Assembly (NCBI GenBank): GCA_002717185.1 | Contig: PBDC01000006.1 | Location: 1-36,568, forward strand | Direction of reading: 5' to 3' | Source: Rhodospirillaceae bacterium | GTDB taxonomy: Bacteria; Pseudomonadota; Alphaproteobacteria; UBA8366; GCA-2717185 | DNA: 36,568 nt | In this document: piece by piece, positions 1 to 8,894 of the stretch | How positions within the stretch are numbered: the stretch's first letter is position 1 | Layout of the letters: each line of letters starts with the position of its first letter | Notes under the pieces: model-generated | Database searches by the model: none | Told to the model about the DNA's origin: nothing | The model's input: the letters and a program-made list of their open reading frames with translations, nothing else | Translations under genes and position numbers: made by a program

Positions 1-531
1 CCAGCGCCGGTCATTACAAAGGCACATGCCCATGACCCCGCCCATGGTCCGCCAAACCGGGAAACCCAAATTGCCAACCTCGAAATAACCCTTTTCGAGA
101 TGTTGCCAGGGGCGCTCCGGCTCGTGCGCCGCGTGGCCCGGCAAGTGCACCTTTCGATAGCGCCCGACGATATTGGAATCCTTGTCCACTAGAATGGATG
201 CGTTGTAGCGGTGCGTTTCGCCATCCTCAAAAGTCTTCTCCGCATAACCGAGATAGAAACCGATGCCGTATTCGCGTGCGCGGTCAAACAGTGGTTGCGT
301 CTCCGGCCCCGGCATTTCGCTTTCGAAGAAGCAATCGATTTCGTTTTGGCTTTCCATCCACCAGCGTGGAAAGAACGTTGTCAAAGCCAGTTCAGGGAAT
401 ACGACTAGGTCACAGCCGCGCGCATGCGCGGTATCCAAAAGTGCCAGCATACGGTCTACGACTGCGGTCCGACTGTCGGTGCGCGCGATCGGCCCCATTT
501 GTGCGCCGCCTACAATGATAACTCTCGACAT
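1..531 (-). CDS. N-carbamoyl-D-amino acid amidohydrolase (5' part, cut by window edge)
   Basis: Reverse-strand frame of 177 codons, open to the window edge, so the C-terminal part is missing. It belongs to the nitrilase superfamily (carbon-nitrogen hydrolases) and matches the D-carbamoylase branch, which hydrolyses N-carbamoyl-D-amino acids to the D-amino acid, CO2 and ammonia in hydantoin-type degradation. The Glu-Lys-Cys triad can be read at the family positions: Glu47 in FPELALTTFFPRW, Lys127 in RKVHLPGH and Cys172 in CNDRRW. The ATG at 531 gives exactly this numbering, which supports the start. No signal peptide, so probably cytosolic. It is divergent from the efflux operon that starts at 896. 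Family assignment is strong; the true substrate is inferred. Confidence 0.9.
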   Translation of the reverse strand, partial: MSRVIIVGGAQMGPIARTDSRTAVVDRMLALLDTAHARGCDLVVFPELALTTFFPRWWMESQNEIDCFFESEMPGPETQPLFDRAREYGIGFYLGYAEKTFEDGETHRYNASILVDKDSNIVGRYRKVHLPGHAAHEPERPWQHLEKGYFEVGNLGFPVWRTMGGVMGMCLCNDRRW

Positions 532-895
532 AAGTGTTTCCCCTATTCGCTGTACCATTAAATTTCTAAAAGCAACCCTATTGACCGTGCAACGAATCTG
601 TCAAAGCTGCAGGGACGCCGCAATCCTTTGCCATAAGATTGATCCATTTGCAGAGATGTGTATGATTCAGACCGTTGAGATTTAACGCGCTTTGCCAACG
701 CCTGTGGCACCTGAGGCAACCGAATTTTGTTGTGCGGTCGAACGTCACATTCTTCGGAATTTGGCGACGGGTTCAATTTGTTATTTGGAACTCCTTACCG
801 GCCGCGCAACGCGGCGGAAACCCAACAGGCAATGCATTAACGAAGGTGCTAAACCTTCTTGGTGCGGCGCGTCGTTATTGTAGGAGGAATCACGA
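532..895. other. Divergent intergenic region upstream of the efflux operon
   Basis: No convincing gene. It separates the minus-strand carbamoylase from the plus-strand membrane fusion protein and so should hold both promoters. Two small inverted repeats lie in the probable leader of the efflux operon: 801-815 (six-base arms GCCGCG/CGCGGC, three-base loop) and 842-858 (arms GAAGGT/ACCTTC, five-base loop). They could be regulator sites or leader hairpins; neither is followed by a T-run. A strong Shine-Dalgarno AGGAGG at 882-887 sets the start of the next gene. No regulator gene is adjacent. Confidence 0.4.
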
Positions 896-2113
896 GTGTC
901 CGACGACACGAAATCGGAAACTAACGAAACCGAAGAGACAAAATCGGAATCGCCACCGCCTCGCCGGAACCGCGGCTGGGTTCGCTACATCATCCTTGTA
1001 CTGGTGCTTGGCGTCGGTGGCTATTGGGGATTACAAGAAGTCCACAGCCGCTTTACCCATGTCTACGAATACGACGCCCGCATCGCTGGCAGCCTGATCA
1101 CTGTGAGCAGCCGCGTCGCCGGATGGGTAACGCAAATGAACATCAGTGAAGGCGACGACATTAGAAAGCGCCAGGTCATCGTCCAGATCGACTCGCGAGA
1201 ATCGGAACTCTTGACAGAACAGCTGGTGGCCCGCGTACAGGGAGTCGATGCAGAGCGACAGCGACTGATCGCTGAAAAGGCGCTCGTCGACAAGCAGACA
1301 AAGAGCCGTTACAAGACGCAGAAATCGGAACTCGCCGCCGCGGAAGCCGAGGTTTCCTCGCTCAAACCACAACTTGAACTGGCCCGTACCGAACTCAATC
1401 GCACCAAATCATTGTTTCAGAAAAAGATCATCTCTCGTAAGCAGTACGACGAAGATTTGGCGCGCGAGCAGCAACTGTCCGGTGAATTCCGTACCGCGGT
1501 GGCAGAAGTCCAAGCCGCACGCGCAAAGCTGCTAGAGGCGGAAGCAGAACGGGCACGCTTGAACGTCTTGGATGGCGAGGTCGCCAAGCTAAAGTATGAA
1601 GAAGGCTGGCTGAAGGCGCAGCTGCAGCAACAAAAACTAGACCTAGCGGATCGAAGCATCCGCGCACCGATCCAAGGTGTCGTCGACAAGACGTTTGTCG
1701 AGGTAGGTGAATATGTTACTCCGGGCCAGAGGCTAGCCCTCGTCCACAATCCTGATCGCGTTTGGATCGAAGCGAACGTCAAGGAAACGGAAGTTAGGAA
1801 ACTGAAAATCGGCCAACAGGTCGACGTTTCAGTCGACGCTTATCCTGGCGAAGGCTCCATAGACAAAATCCTGAGCATGGTTGGTATCGAGTCACATGAC
1901 AATGGAAATACTGATGAAGGCTTCATCGGACACGTCATCGCCATCGGTAACTCCACGACAGCAGAATTCGCTCTGCTTCCCAGCCCCAATCCGAGTGGCA
2001 ACTTCACAAAGATCACGCAGCGTCTGCCGGTGCGTATCGCCATTGATCAGAAAGAGCGTAGGCTTCGTCCGGGAATGATGGTCGAGATCAATATTGATAT
2101 TCGCGACAACTAG
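896..2113 (+). CDS. HlyD/EmrA-type membrane fusion protein of an efflux system
   Basis: A 405-residue periplasmic adaptor with one N-terminal membrane anchor (about residues 30-47, after a charged cytosolic leader rich in Glu, Thr and Arg). It then shows the split biotinyl-lipoyl-like domain (about 62-100 and 254-285) around a long alpha-helical hairpin rich in Glu, Ala, Gln and Arg (about 103-250), and a C-terminal beta-barrel. The start is GTG at 896, chosen because AGGAGG lies 8 bases upstream. It is followed after 85 bases by a 14-TM DHA2 transporter, the usual EmrA-EmrB order, so the two should form an inner-membrane drug or metabolite exporter reaching an outer-membrane channel encoded elsewhere. 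Substrate not predictable. Confidence 0.92.
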   Translation: MSDDTKSETNETEETKSESPPPRRNRGWVRYIILVLVLGVGGYWGLQEVHSRFTHVYEYDARIAGSLITVSSRVAGWVTQMNISEGDDIRKRQVIVQIDSRESELLTEQLVARVQGVDAERQRLIAEKALVDKQTKSRYKTQKSELAAAEAEVSSLKPQLELARTELNRTKSLFQKKIISRKQYDEDLAREQQLSGEFRTAVAEVQAARAKLLEAEAERARLNVLDGEVAKLKYEEGWLKAQLQQQKLDLADRSIRAPIQGVVDKTFVEVGEYVTPGQRLALVHNPDRVWIEANVKETEVRKLKIGQQVDVSVDAYPGEGSIDKILSMVGIESHDNGNTDEGFIGHVIAIGNSTTAEFALLPSPNPSGNFTKITQRLPVRIAIDQKERRLRPGMMVEINIDIRDN

Positions 2114-2122
2114 GGGTCCCAT

Positions 2123-2143
2123 GGCGGGCGGACACACCCCGCC
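2123..2143 (+). other. Small GC-rich hairpin between the efflux genes
   Basis: Six-base arms GGCGGG (2123-2128) and CCCGCC (2138-2143) with a nine-base loop lie between the adaptor stop and the transporter start. No T-run follows, so it is not a classical terminator. It could trim or stabilise the bicistronic message. Weak evidence. Confidence 0.25.
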
Positions 2144-2198
2144 CGATAGAAACGTTTCCGCCTGAACGACCTCGATTCGGCGAAGACAGGACGGAAGC

Positions 2199-3761
2199 TT
2201 GGCGTCAGGTCCGACGATTGAAGACCGCTTTGCTCAATACGGTCCAGCCTACCGCTATCTGGTAGCTTTCACAGGCATGCTCGGCGTCATATCGATGGTG
2301 CTGTCAATCACCATCGTCAATGTTGCGGTGCCCAGCGTCATGGGCGCTTACGGCATCGGTCAGGACCTCGCACAGTGGATGGCGACAGCTTTTATTGCAA
2401 CGATGACAATTAGCCAGTTGCTGAACACCTGGTTGGTTGAGGCGTTTGGGCAACGGCTAACATTCCTCATAATTATTGTCGTCTTCTTCATCGGCACCGC
2501 CATAGCGGCGACCAGCCCGACCTATGATTTCATTATCCTGGGCCGCGTTCTGCAGGGCTTCTCTGCCGGCGTCAGCCAGCCACTGGTAATGGTCATACTT
2601 TTTCAAGTGTTTCCTGAGAACCGCCGCGGGCTCGCCATGGGGCTTTACGGAATGGCGATCATGCTAGCACCGGGGATTGGTCCCTTCATTGGTGGCCTCG
2701 CCATCGACACCTTCTCCTGGCGGTACATCTTCTACATACCATTACCCTTGTGCGCCGCTGCCTTCGTGCTAGGTGCGATACTGATGCCGGGTCCGATAAA
2801 GTGGCGCCGCCTGCCACCCTTCGACTGGGCGGGAATCATCGTCCTCAGCATCGCGCTGATCAATTTGCTATCTGCTATGGCCGATGGCCAGCGCTTTGGC
2901 TGGACGTCAGACCTGATTTTTACCCGGGTGGTAGCGGCAGTCTGCGCGATTTCAATATTCGTCGCTCTGCAGCTTCGCGCAAAATCGCCCCTGCTCGATA
3001 TGACCTTGTTCACTAACCCCGCCTTCACATCCGCAGTTCTTGTGGCCACCGTCTTCGGCTTCGGAAACATGGCATCTAGCTATGCGATCCCCGTCTTCGT
3101 CCAAACAGTCGGAGGCTATTCTGCAACTGCAGCCGGCCTGGTCCTGATCCCTGCCGGTCTAGTGCTGATGGCGCTCTTTCCTATTTCGGGTCAAGTCTCG
3201 GATCAGGTGCCCGCGCACTATCCCATCGCCATCGGTCTATTATTTTTTGCGCTGGGCGCAGCATTGATGACGACTATGGATACGAATACCTCTTTCTGGA
3301 CGGTTGCGATCTTCACCATGATAGGCCGGTTCGGCATGGGCTTAATCATGCCACCACTAGTTTCCAGCGCCATGCGAACGTTGGAACCCGATCAGCTCAA
3401 CCGCGGATCCGGCGCCTTGAATTTCATGCGACAACTCGGCGGCTCGATCGGTATCAACGCAGTGGTGTTGTTGATCTCACAACGCACCCAGTTCCACAGC
3501 GACGCATTGACCACAACCCAGACCCCAGCGAACCCAGCCAGTCGGGAGTTCCTTGACGCCGTCAAGCACCTGCTTGACGAAAGCGGCGTGCCGACGGCCA
3601 TCCACCAGCCTGGTGCACTGCATTATCTCGGCAACGTTATCGAAGCGCAGGCGGCAACCTTCGGCTTCCAGGACGGCTTCTTATTTATTAGCATTGTTTT
3701 TGTTTGCGCGTTGATCCCGGTTTGGATATTGAAACGGGCAGGACGGGGGATAGATGTATAA
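2199..3761 (+). CDS. DHA2-family (EmrB-like) MFS drug:H+ antiporter
   Basis: A 520-residue polytopic protein with about 14 hydrophobic segments, the size and topology of DHA2 transporters (EmrB type). The stretch GRVLQGFSAGVSQPLVM, followed by a Pro/Gly-rich GIGPFIGG segment, is typical of motif C of H+ antiporters of this family. The start is a TTG at 2199 with AGGA about ten bases upstream; no better ATG fits the N-terminus. It pairs with the HlyD-type adaptor just upstream. Its last 8 bases overlap the universal stress protein gene, so all three are probably one transcript. Export of hydrophobic toxic compounds is the family role; the real substrate is unknown. Confidence 0.92.
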   Translation: MASGPTIEDRFAQYGPAYRYLVAFTGMLGVISMVLSITIVNVAVPSVMGAYGIGQDLAQWMATAFIATMTISQLLNTWLVEAFGQRLTFLIIIVVFFIGTAIAATSPTYDFIILGRVLQGFSAGVSQPLVMVILFQVFPENRRGLAMGLYGMAIMLAPGIGPFIGGLAIDTFSWRYIFYIPLPLCAAAFVLGAILMPGPIKWRRLPPFDWAGIIVLSIALINLLSAMADGQRFGWTSDLIFTRVVAAVCAISIFVALQLRAKSPLLDMTLFTNPAFTSAVLVATVFGFGNMASSYAIPVFVQTVGGYSATAAGLVLIPAGLVLMALFPISGQVSDQVPAHYPIAIGLLFFALGAALMTTMDTNTSFWTVAIFTMIGRFGMGLIMPPLVSSAMRTLEPDQLNRGSGALNFMRQLGGSIGINAVVLLISQRTQFHSDALTTTQTPANPASREFLDAVKHLLDESGVPTAIHQPGALHYLGNVIEAQAATFGFQDGFLFISIVFVCALIPVWILKRAGRGIDV

Positions 3762-4203
3762 GAGGATACTTCTTGCATATGACGGTAGTCCGGAATACCG
3801 GGCTGCCCTGCGTCAGGGCGCGGAAATAGCCGAGTTCTGTAAAGCGGAAACCCATTTGCTTGCTGTCATTACCTCGTCCACCACGATGCCTATCGCCGGC
3901 GGGGTCAACCCATCGGACCTGGTGAATGAGGAACAACGCGAAATCCGAAGCTATTTGGATGAAGGCGTCGAGCGGCTGCGTAAACGCGGAATTAAGGCGG
4001 AGGGAAGGTTAGGATACCGCGACCCGGTCGATGAAATTACCGCGACGGCGCGGGAGATTGATGCGGACCTGATCGTCGTCGGCCACCGACGTCGTAACAC
4101 GATCGAACGATGGTGGCGAAAATCCACTTCGAAGAACCTGCTGACCGTATCGCCATGCGATGTGTTGGTATCGTTTCTGACTGCTGATTTCAACGACAAC
4201 TAG
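3754..4203 (+). CDS. Universal stress protein (UspA family), variant without the ATP glycines
   Basis: A 149-residue single-domain Usp fold. It starts with the typical beta1 segment (YKRILLAYDGS) and has the beta4 segment LIVVGHR and a C-terminal CDVLV strand. In ATP-binding members the loop is G-2x-G-9x-G-S/T. Here Gly110 is present but the next two positions are Arg113 and Lys123, so nucleotide binding by the usual mode is doubtful. It overlaps the transporter gene by 8 bases, implying translational coupling, and ends 4 bases before the convergent Nudix gene. A stress or membrane-state accessory role for the efflux operon is inference only. Confidence 0.88.
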   Translation: MYKRILLAYDGSPEYRAALRQGAEIAEFCKAETHLLAVITSSTTMPIAGGVNPSDLVNEEQREIRSYLDEGVERLRKRGIKAEGRLGYRDPVDEITATAREIDADLIVVGHRRRNTIERWWRKSTSKNLLTVSPCDVLVSFLTADFNDN

Positions 4204-4207
4204 GTTT

Positions 4208-4669
4208 CTAAAGTCGGGCGCGGTTTTGCAAGATCGCGGCGCTTTCAGTGTCCGATAAGAGGGCCGTCAGGCCAAAGTGAGCCGGTTCCGGCCAGTCACC
4301 ATATTCGAACCAATCGAAGGCTTGCGTCTCCCAGTTAATATTTGGTTCGAATTCTGCAGCAACCATCACCAAAAAATTGTAATAGCGAAATCCAGACCGG
4401 TGTTCGAAAACGTATAGCGGGATAATTTCTTCTGGCGCGGCAAATCCGGCTTCTTCAGCCAATTCGCGCAGAACCGCATCCTGGGGCGATTCGCCAGAAT
4501 CGATCGCACCACCCCAGGTACCCCATGTGTTGGGCTGCTGACAATGTTCGGATCGATGCGGGATAAGGATGCGGCCCGTATCACACGCTTGGATCAGGCA
4601 GCCGGCGGCGGCACGGCCCCAGAAGCCCGTTTCTCGCAATGCCTGCATATGGGTGTGGCGATCCGTCAT
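4208..4669 (-). CDS. Nudix hydrolase
   Basis: A 153-residue protein with a perfect Nudix box, GX5EX7REUXEEXGU, at residues 54-76 (Gly54, Glu60, Arg68-Glu69, Glu72-Glu73, Gly75). Nudix enzymes cleave nucleoside diphosphate-linked compounds with Mg2+; the substrate cannot be read from sequence. I chose the ATG at 4669 rather than the upstream start at 4810: the extra N-terminus is Cys/Gly-rich, unlike the family, and would overlap the divergent aminotransferase start at 4797. An alternative internal start is Met8 (4648). Convergent with the Usp gene and divergent from the aminotransferase pair. Confidence 0.87.
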   Translation of the reverse strand: MTDRHTHMQALRETGFWGRAAAGCLIQACDTGRILIPHRSEHCQQPNTWGTWGGAIDSGESPQDAVLRELAEEAGFAAPEEIIPLYVFEHRSGFRYYNFLVMVAAEFEPNINWETQAFDWFEYGDWPEPAHFGLTALLSDTESAAILQNRARL

Positions 4670-4796
4670 TATATCAACGCCATGTGTGAAAAAAGTCCCA
4701 TGCTGTTTTACACCAAACCTAACGCAGCCCCTTGAACCATCGCAACCGCACGGGCAAAAAGCATAAACAGCCGAATAACCCGCGCAGGAGGAACCC

Positions 4797-5699
4797 ATGG
4801 CCACTGGCACACACGCCTATGAAGAAGACCCTAGGAACGAGACCGTTTTAATCTACGTTAATGGCGAACTAACACCACGGCCCGAGGCGAAAATCTCCGT
4901 CTTCGACAGTGGCTTCCTTTTAGGAGACGGGATGTGGGAAGGCATGCGACTACATCATGGCAAACTCGCCTTCCAGGATCAGCATCTGGTCCGATTGTAT
5001 GAGAACTTGAAAGCCGTCGATATCGATATTGGCATGACGAAAGACACGCTTGCGGCAGAGATCCTACGAACCTGCAGCGCGAACGGTATGACTGACAACG
5101 TACATATCCGTCTGGTTGTCACCCGTGGCCTCAAGAAGACGCCTTACCAGCATCCTAACGCCAATGTCGGCGGACCAACCATCGTCATCATCCCGGAGTA
5201 CAAAAGGGCACGAGAGGTTGCACCCCTCAGCCTGTTCACCGTACATGTAATTCGCGGCGCGCCGAACACTCAGGATCCAAAATGGAACAGTCTGTCCAAG
5301 CTAAACTGCATCGCCGCCTGCATCCAAGCCGACAAGGCAGGTACCGACGAGGCACTGATGCTTGACCCGCACGGTTTCGTCGCGACGTGCAATTCTACGC
5401 ATTTCTTCATTATTCGCGACGGAGAAGTCTGGACATCTACGGGGGATTACTGCCTGCCAGGTATCACCCGCGGTAACGTCGTCGCGCTGTGCCGCAAAAA
5501 CAATATTCCGGTTTTTGAGAAAAATTTCTCGCTGACAGAGGTGTATAGCGCAGAAGAGGCCTTCGTCACGGGAACCTTCGGCGGACTGACCCCCGTTGCT
5601 AACGTGGATGGCAGGACATTGGAAAACAGTCAACTCGGTCCCATGACAGCACGGCTGCGCGAACTGTATCGCGATCTGATCGAACGGAATTGTACATGA
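4797..5699 (+). CDS. Class IV PLP aminotransferase (BCAT / D-amino-acid aminotransferase fold)
   Basis: A 300-residue fold-type IV PLP enzyme of standard length. Visible landmarks are VNGELTPRPEAKISVFDSGF near the N-terminus, DEALMLDPHGFVATCNSTHFF (the phosphate-side segment that reads AEGTGxNIF in branched-chain enzymes) and YCLPGITRGNVVAL (the LPGITR motif) near 219-230. The likely Schiff-base lysine is Lys168 in SLSKLN. However, aligned by distance to DEALMLD, the position of the lysine in IlvE, D-amino-acid aminotransferase and PabC is Asn164, so the local spacing is unusual. AGGAGG lies 7 bases before ATG 4797. The stop overlaps the next start (ATGA). Class is certain; substrate (branched-chain, D-amino acid or aminodeoxychorismate) is open. 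Confidence 0.88.
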   Translation: MATGTHAYEEDPRNETVLIYVNGELTPRPEAKISVFDSGFLLGDGMWEGMRLHHGKLAFQDQHLVRLYENLKAVDIDIGMTKDTLAAEILRTCSANGMTDNVHIRLVVTRGLKKTPYQHPNANVGGPTIVIIPEYKRAREVAPLSLFTVHVIRGAPNTQDPKWNSLSKLNCIAACIQADKAGTDEALMLDPHGFVATCNSTHFFIIRDGEVWTSTGDYCLPGITRGNVVALCRKNNIPVFEKNFSLTEVYSAEEAFVTGTFGGLTPVANVDGRTLENSQLGPMTARLRELYRDLIERNCT

Positions 5700-6430
5700 C
5701 CTCTCCTCTGCGAATCGCCATGTGGTCTGGCCCGCGTAATATTTCCACCGCGATGTTGCGCTCGTTCGGAAACCGACCGGACACGTTCGTCACAGATGAA
5801 CCGCTGTACGGCCACTATCTGCGCCAGACCGGCCTGGAACACCCGGGCAGTAACGAAGTCATTGCGGCGCAGCCGGATAATTGGGAAACGGTGGCGGAAT
5901 GGCTGTGCGGTCCGGTGCCAAACGATCGAATAGTCTGGTATCAAAAACACATGTCTCACCACCTGCTACCGGAGATTGAACAGGAATGGCTTAGCGCACT
6001 TACGAACTGTTTTCTGATCCGCGATCCCCGCGAGGTACTGGCTTCCTACACGCAGGTTCGCGACACAGTCACGCTCGAAGATATCGGGTTGCAGCAACAG
6101 GTAGCGCTTTTCGACCGTTTGCTCGAAGAGACGAGGACACCACCGCCAGTGCTTGATGCTAAAGACATTCTCAGCGACCCTGCCAAACTGTTGCGTACCC
6201 TTTGCGACGCTGTCGGCCTAACGTTCACTGATGCGATGTTGTCCTGGCCGCCCGGACCGCGCGAAACCGACGGTGTATGGAGCAAATATTGGTACAATTC
6301 GGTAAACGGCTCGACAGGTTTTGTCGCCTACAAGGCCAAGCAAGTCGTCTTGACGCCGGAATTGGAAGACATCGCCGGAATGTGTGCGCCTTACTACAGG
6401 CGCCTCCATGACCACCGGTTGGGTCAATAA
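5696..6430 (+). CDS. Sulfotransferase-like P-loop protein
   Basis: A 244-residue protein with a sulfotransferase-type PAPS fold. Near the N-terminus is a P-loop-like segment, MWSGPRNISTAMLRSF (the 5'-phosphosulfate-binding loop), and near residue 107 FLIRDPREVLASYTQ, the 3'-phosphate-binding motif with its Arg and Ser. I prefer ATG 5696, which makes a 4-base ATGA overlap with the aminotransferase stop; a TTG two codons upstream is possible. Such small sulfotransferase-like proteins are often annotated only as P-loop or sulfotransferase family. The tight coupling suggests joint action with the class IV aminotransferase, for instance on a shared amino-acid-derived compound, but no substrate can be named. 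Confidence 0.75.
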   Translation: MTSPLRIAMWSGPRNISTAMLRSFGNRPDTFVTDEPLYGHYLRQTGLEHPGSNEVIAAQPDNWETVAEWLCGPVPNDRIVWYQKHMSHHLLPEIEQEWLSALTNCFLIRDPREVLASYTQVRDTVTLEDIGLQQQVALFDRLLEETRTPPPVLDAKDILSDPAKLLRTLCDAVGLTFTDAMLSWPPGPRETDGVWSKYWYNSVNGSTGFVAYKAKQVVLTPELEDIAGMCAPYYRRLHDHRLGQ

Positions 6431-6731
6431 ACCACGGCAGTACGACACGCTCCGTAGCTAGTGATAAGAAACAGGTACCATCCTTGCCAAATGTACAGAT
6501 CGGTCCCGCTTTCGTTAATTGCGATCATTTGCGCCGCCCCTGAGCAACAAAACCGAAGTCTAGCGGCTTGCCGGATTCTGCGACCTCGCACGCTTGGGCC
6601 GGATGTTCTTCTCCTCTCATTGCCAGGGAACGAGTTCCGCGCGTTGTTTGTCGTCCAGCGCACTTCAGCCTCGATATTTTTCATGACCATAGGCTGTCCT
6701 GTTACTGCGCACACGTGGTAGAAATCCGCAC
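6431..6731. other. Intergenic region upstream of pgk, no gene seen
   Basis: About 300 bases between the sulfotransferase-like gene and pgk. I see no credible reading frame on either strand and no clear terminator hairpin. It should hold the pgk promoter, but no good -35/-10 pair or strong Shine-Dalgarno is evident. Confidence 0.4.
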
Positions 6732-7925
6732 ATGTTCAAAACGCTAGACGATATCGATTTCGCTGGTCGCCGTGTCATTTTGCGCGGCGATCTGAACGTA
6801 CCCATGCGCGACGGACGGGTCAGTGACAAAACGCGTTTAGACCGACTTGCACCAACCATCAACGCATTATCCGACGGTGGTGCCAAAGTTATCGTCGTTT
6901 CCCATTTTGGTCGCCCGAAAGGCAAAGTCGTGCCGGAGATGTCTTTGCGACCCGTAGCTAGTGCCCTGTCGCAATCACTCGGCGGCAAGTCAGTCGGTTT
7001 CGCGACCAATTGCATTGGCGATGCTGCGCACACTGCGGTAGACGCTCTGTCGAACGGAAATGTTCTGCTACTTGAAAATTTACGCTACCACCCAGGCGAA
7101 GAGGCAAACGATCCTGATTTCGTAGCGCAACTCGCCGCACTGGGCGACCTGTTTGTAAATGATGCCTTTTCCGCCGCACATCGCGCGCATGCCTCAACCG
7201 AAGGTATCGCACACGCCCTTCCCACCGCCGCGGGCCGAAACATGGAGGCGGAGCTAAAAGCGCTCACCGAAGCATTGAACGACCCGCAGCGGCCGCTTGC
7301 TGCTATCGTCGGGGGCGCGAAAGTATCAAGTAAACTGGACGTGCTCGGCCATTTGGTCGCCAAGGTGGATCGGCTGATCATTGGCGGCGGCATGGCGAAC
7401 ACCTTTCTCTACGCCCAAGGCATCGCTGTGGGGGCCAGCCTATGCGAACAGGACCTGGCTGACACTGCTCGCAGCATCCTAGCGCGGGCCAAGGAACAGA
7501 ACTGCCGCATCATCTTGCCAGAGGATGCCGTCGTCGCGCAGGCATTCGAGGCCTGCGCGCCAAACAAAACCGTCACGCTGGACGCGGTGCCCCACGATCA
7601 AATGATCCTCGACTTTGGTCCGAAAAGCGTCGCCGCGATTGAAGCGGAGTTAGCCGATTGCCACACGCTGGTGTGGAACGGACCACTGGGCGCATTCGAG
7701 GTTCCACCCTTTGACGCGGCAACGGTGGCGGTGGCAAAAGCCGCGGCAAACATAACCGATTCCGGTACCATGACAACGGTTGCCGGCGGAGGCGATACAG
7801 TCGCGGCTTTGGCACATGCGGGCGTCGCTGAAAGGTTCAGCTACATATCGACCGCCGGCGGTGCGTTCCTGGAATGGCTGGAAGGCCGGGTTTTGCCGGG
7901 CGTGGCTGCTCTAGAACAGAGTTGA
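6732..7925 (+). CDS. pgk: Phosphoglycerate kinase
   Basis: A 397-residue protein matching Pgk over its full length. This cytosolic glycolytic enzyme interconverts 1,3-bisphosphoglycerate + ADP and 3-phosphoglycerate + ATP. Landmarks include the N-terminal [15 protein letters not shown] substrate segment with Arg and Asp, [68 protein letters not shown] and the C-terminal nucleotide loop GGGDTVAAL with [13 protein letters not shown]. All expected substrate and nucleotide motifs are present. The gene stands alone: no gap or fba neighbour is seen, which is common in alphaproteobacteria with scattered glycolytic genes. Confidence 0.98.
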   Translation: MFKTLDDIDFAGRRVILRGDLNVPMRDGRVSDKTRLDRLAPTINALSDGGAKVIVVSHFGRPKGKVVPEMSLRPVASALSQSLGGKSVGFATNCIGDAAHTAVDALSNGNVLLLENLRYHPGEEANDPDFVAQLAALGDLFVNDAFSAAHRAHASTEGIAHALPTAAGRNMEAELKALTEALNDPQRPLAAIVGGAKVSSKLDVLGHLVAKVDRLIIGGGMANTFLYAQGIAVGASLCEQDLADTARSILARAKEQNCRIILPEDAVVAQAFEACAPNKTVTLDAVPHDQMILDFGPKSVAAIEAELADCHTLVWNGPLGAFEVPPFDAATVAVAKAAANITDSGTMTTVAGGGDTVAALAHAGVAERFSYISTAGGAFLEWLEGRVLPGVAALEQS

Positions 7926-8333
7926 ATGTCGCCACACCCGTCTTCAGTAATTTAGCTGGGAAGTGATTCAGCGATTAGTAGCCACACCCGCAGGTTTGGT
8001 TCGACGCATACCTTCTCGAACTTATAAATCACTGAATCGGTCAAGGTGACCACCGTCGCGGCGCGTCCGGAACATTAGGTAAGCCTCGCCAAAAAATCTC
8101 TCGGGCTAAGCTGTACAACTTCTTATTTTGGCCCATCTTCCTCGAACTAAGTAGGCAATCAGCCTTAAGGAACTTCGGCGTCCATCTCAAGAGCCGGTCT
8201 GACTTTCACGGACAACAGCGGTGGCATCGTCGAGCCGCGGTTCGTCAAACCGGCCGCTGCTCGACATCGCCGTCAAACAACCAACAACCAAAACCTGGTG
8301 GCCCTTGTATAGGGCGAGGAAGCAGTCCAGATT
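7926..8333. other. Intergenic region with an inverted repeat and a 10-bp direct repeat
   Basis: About 400 bases with no convincing gene. Two patterns stand out. The decamer GCCACACCCG occurs twice, exactly 50 bases apart (7931-7940 and 7981-7990). The 12-mer at 7965-7976 (GATTCAGCGATT) is matched in inverted orientation at 8027-8038 with one mismatch. They may be remnants of an insertion or regulator sites. No terminator with a T-run is seen after pgk. Confidence 0.35.
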
Positions 8334-8894
8334 ATGGGCATGTCCGATACTACGCCCCCGACCTCTAATGACTTCAATCCGTCGCAAATTGGACCACGTG
8401 TCCGAGAAATTCCGGACGGTGACAACCGCCCGCGGCTGGTTTGTCCCGAATGTTCCTATATTAAATACGACAACCCGCTCGTCGTTGTCGGCGCGGTCGT
8501 CACGTGGGAAGACCGAATTCTGCTGTGTAAACGTGCTATCGAGCCGCGCAGTGGTTTTTGGACCATTCCCGCCGGCTATCTTGAGCTAAACGAAGACGCC
8601 GAGACGGGCGCCATTCGGGAAGCAAAAGAGGAAGCCTGCGCCGATATCGAAATCGATGCGCTGCTCGCCGTCTATAACGTAACCCGAATTAGCCAAGTCC
8701 AGCTTATCTACCGCGCAACGCTGCCCTCGCCCACTATCGCCGCGGGTGAAGAGAGCCTGGAGGTCGGTCTGTTTTCCTGGGACGAAATCCCGTGGGACAA
8801 TATCGCCTTCCCGTCCGTCCACTGGGCCTTGAACCACTATCGGGAAGTGGCGAACCAGCCAGTCTTTACTACCCGGACAAACCCGCCGGCCTAG
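8334..8894 (+). CDS. Nudix hydrolase with N-terminal CxxC motif
   Basis: A 186-residue protein. A CPEC pair (Cys37, Cys40) followed by [12 protein letters not shown] is the short ribbon-like lead-in seen in NudC/ADP-ribose-pyrophosphatase-like Nudix proteins. The Nudix box runs from Gly81 to about residue 103 with Glu87, Arg95-Glu96 and Glu99-Glu100. The usual glycine of the EExG part is Cys102, a substitution tolerated in this subgroup. It probably hydrolyses a nucleotide diphosphate derivative in the cytosol. Start ATG at 8334, with GAGGA about 13 bases upstream; ATG 8340 is an alternative. Its 3' end overlaps the convergent yciB gene by 4 bases. Confidence 0.87.
   Translation: MGMSDTTPPTSNDFNPSQIGPRVREIPDGDNRPRLVCPECSYIKYDNPLVVVGAVVTWEDRILLCKRAIEPRSGFWTIPAGYLELNEDAETGAIREAKEEACADIEIDALLAVYNVTRISQVQLIYRATLPSPTIAAGEESLEVGLFSWDEIPWDNIAFPSVHWALNHYREVANQPVFTTRTNPPA

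Noticed and set aside
263..685. Plus-strand open frames in the first 700 bases
   Set aside because: They are antisense to the N-carbamoylase, whose catalytic triad is read at the right positions on the minus strand.
4670..4810. N-terminal extension of the first Nudix protein to 4810
   Set aside because: Cys/Gly-rich, unlike Nudix N-termini, and it would overlap the divergent aminotransferase start and its Shine-Dalgarno.
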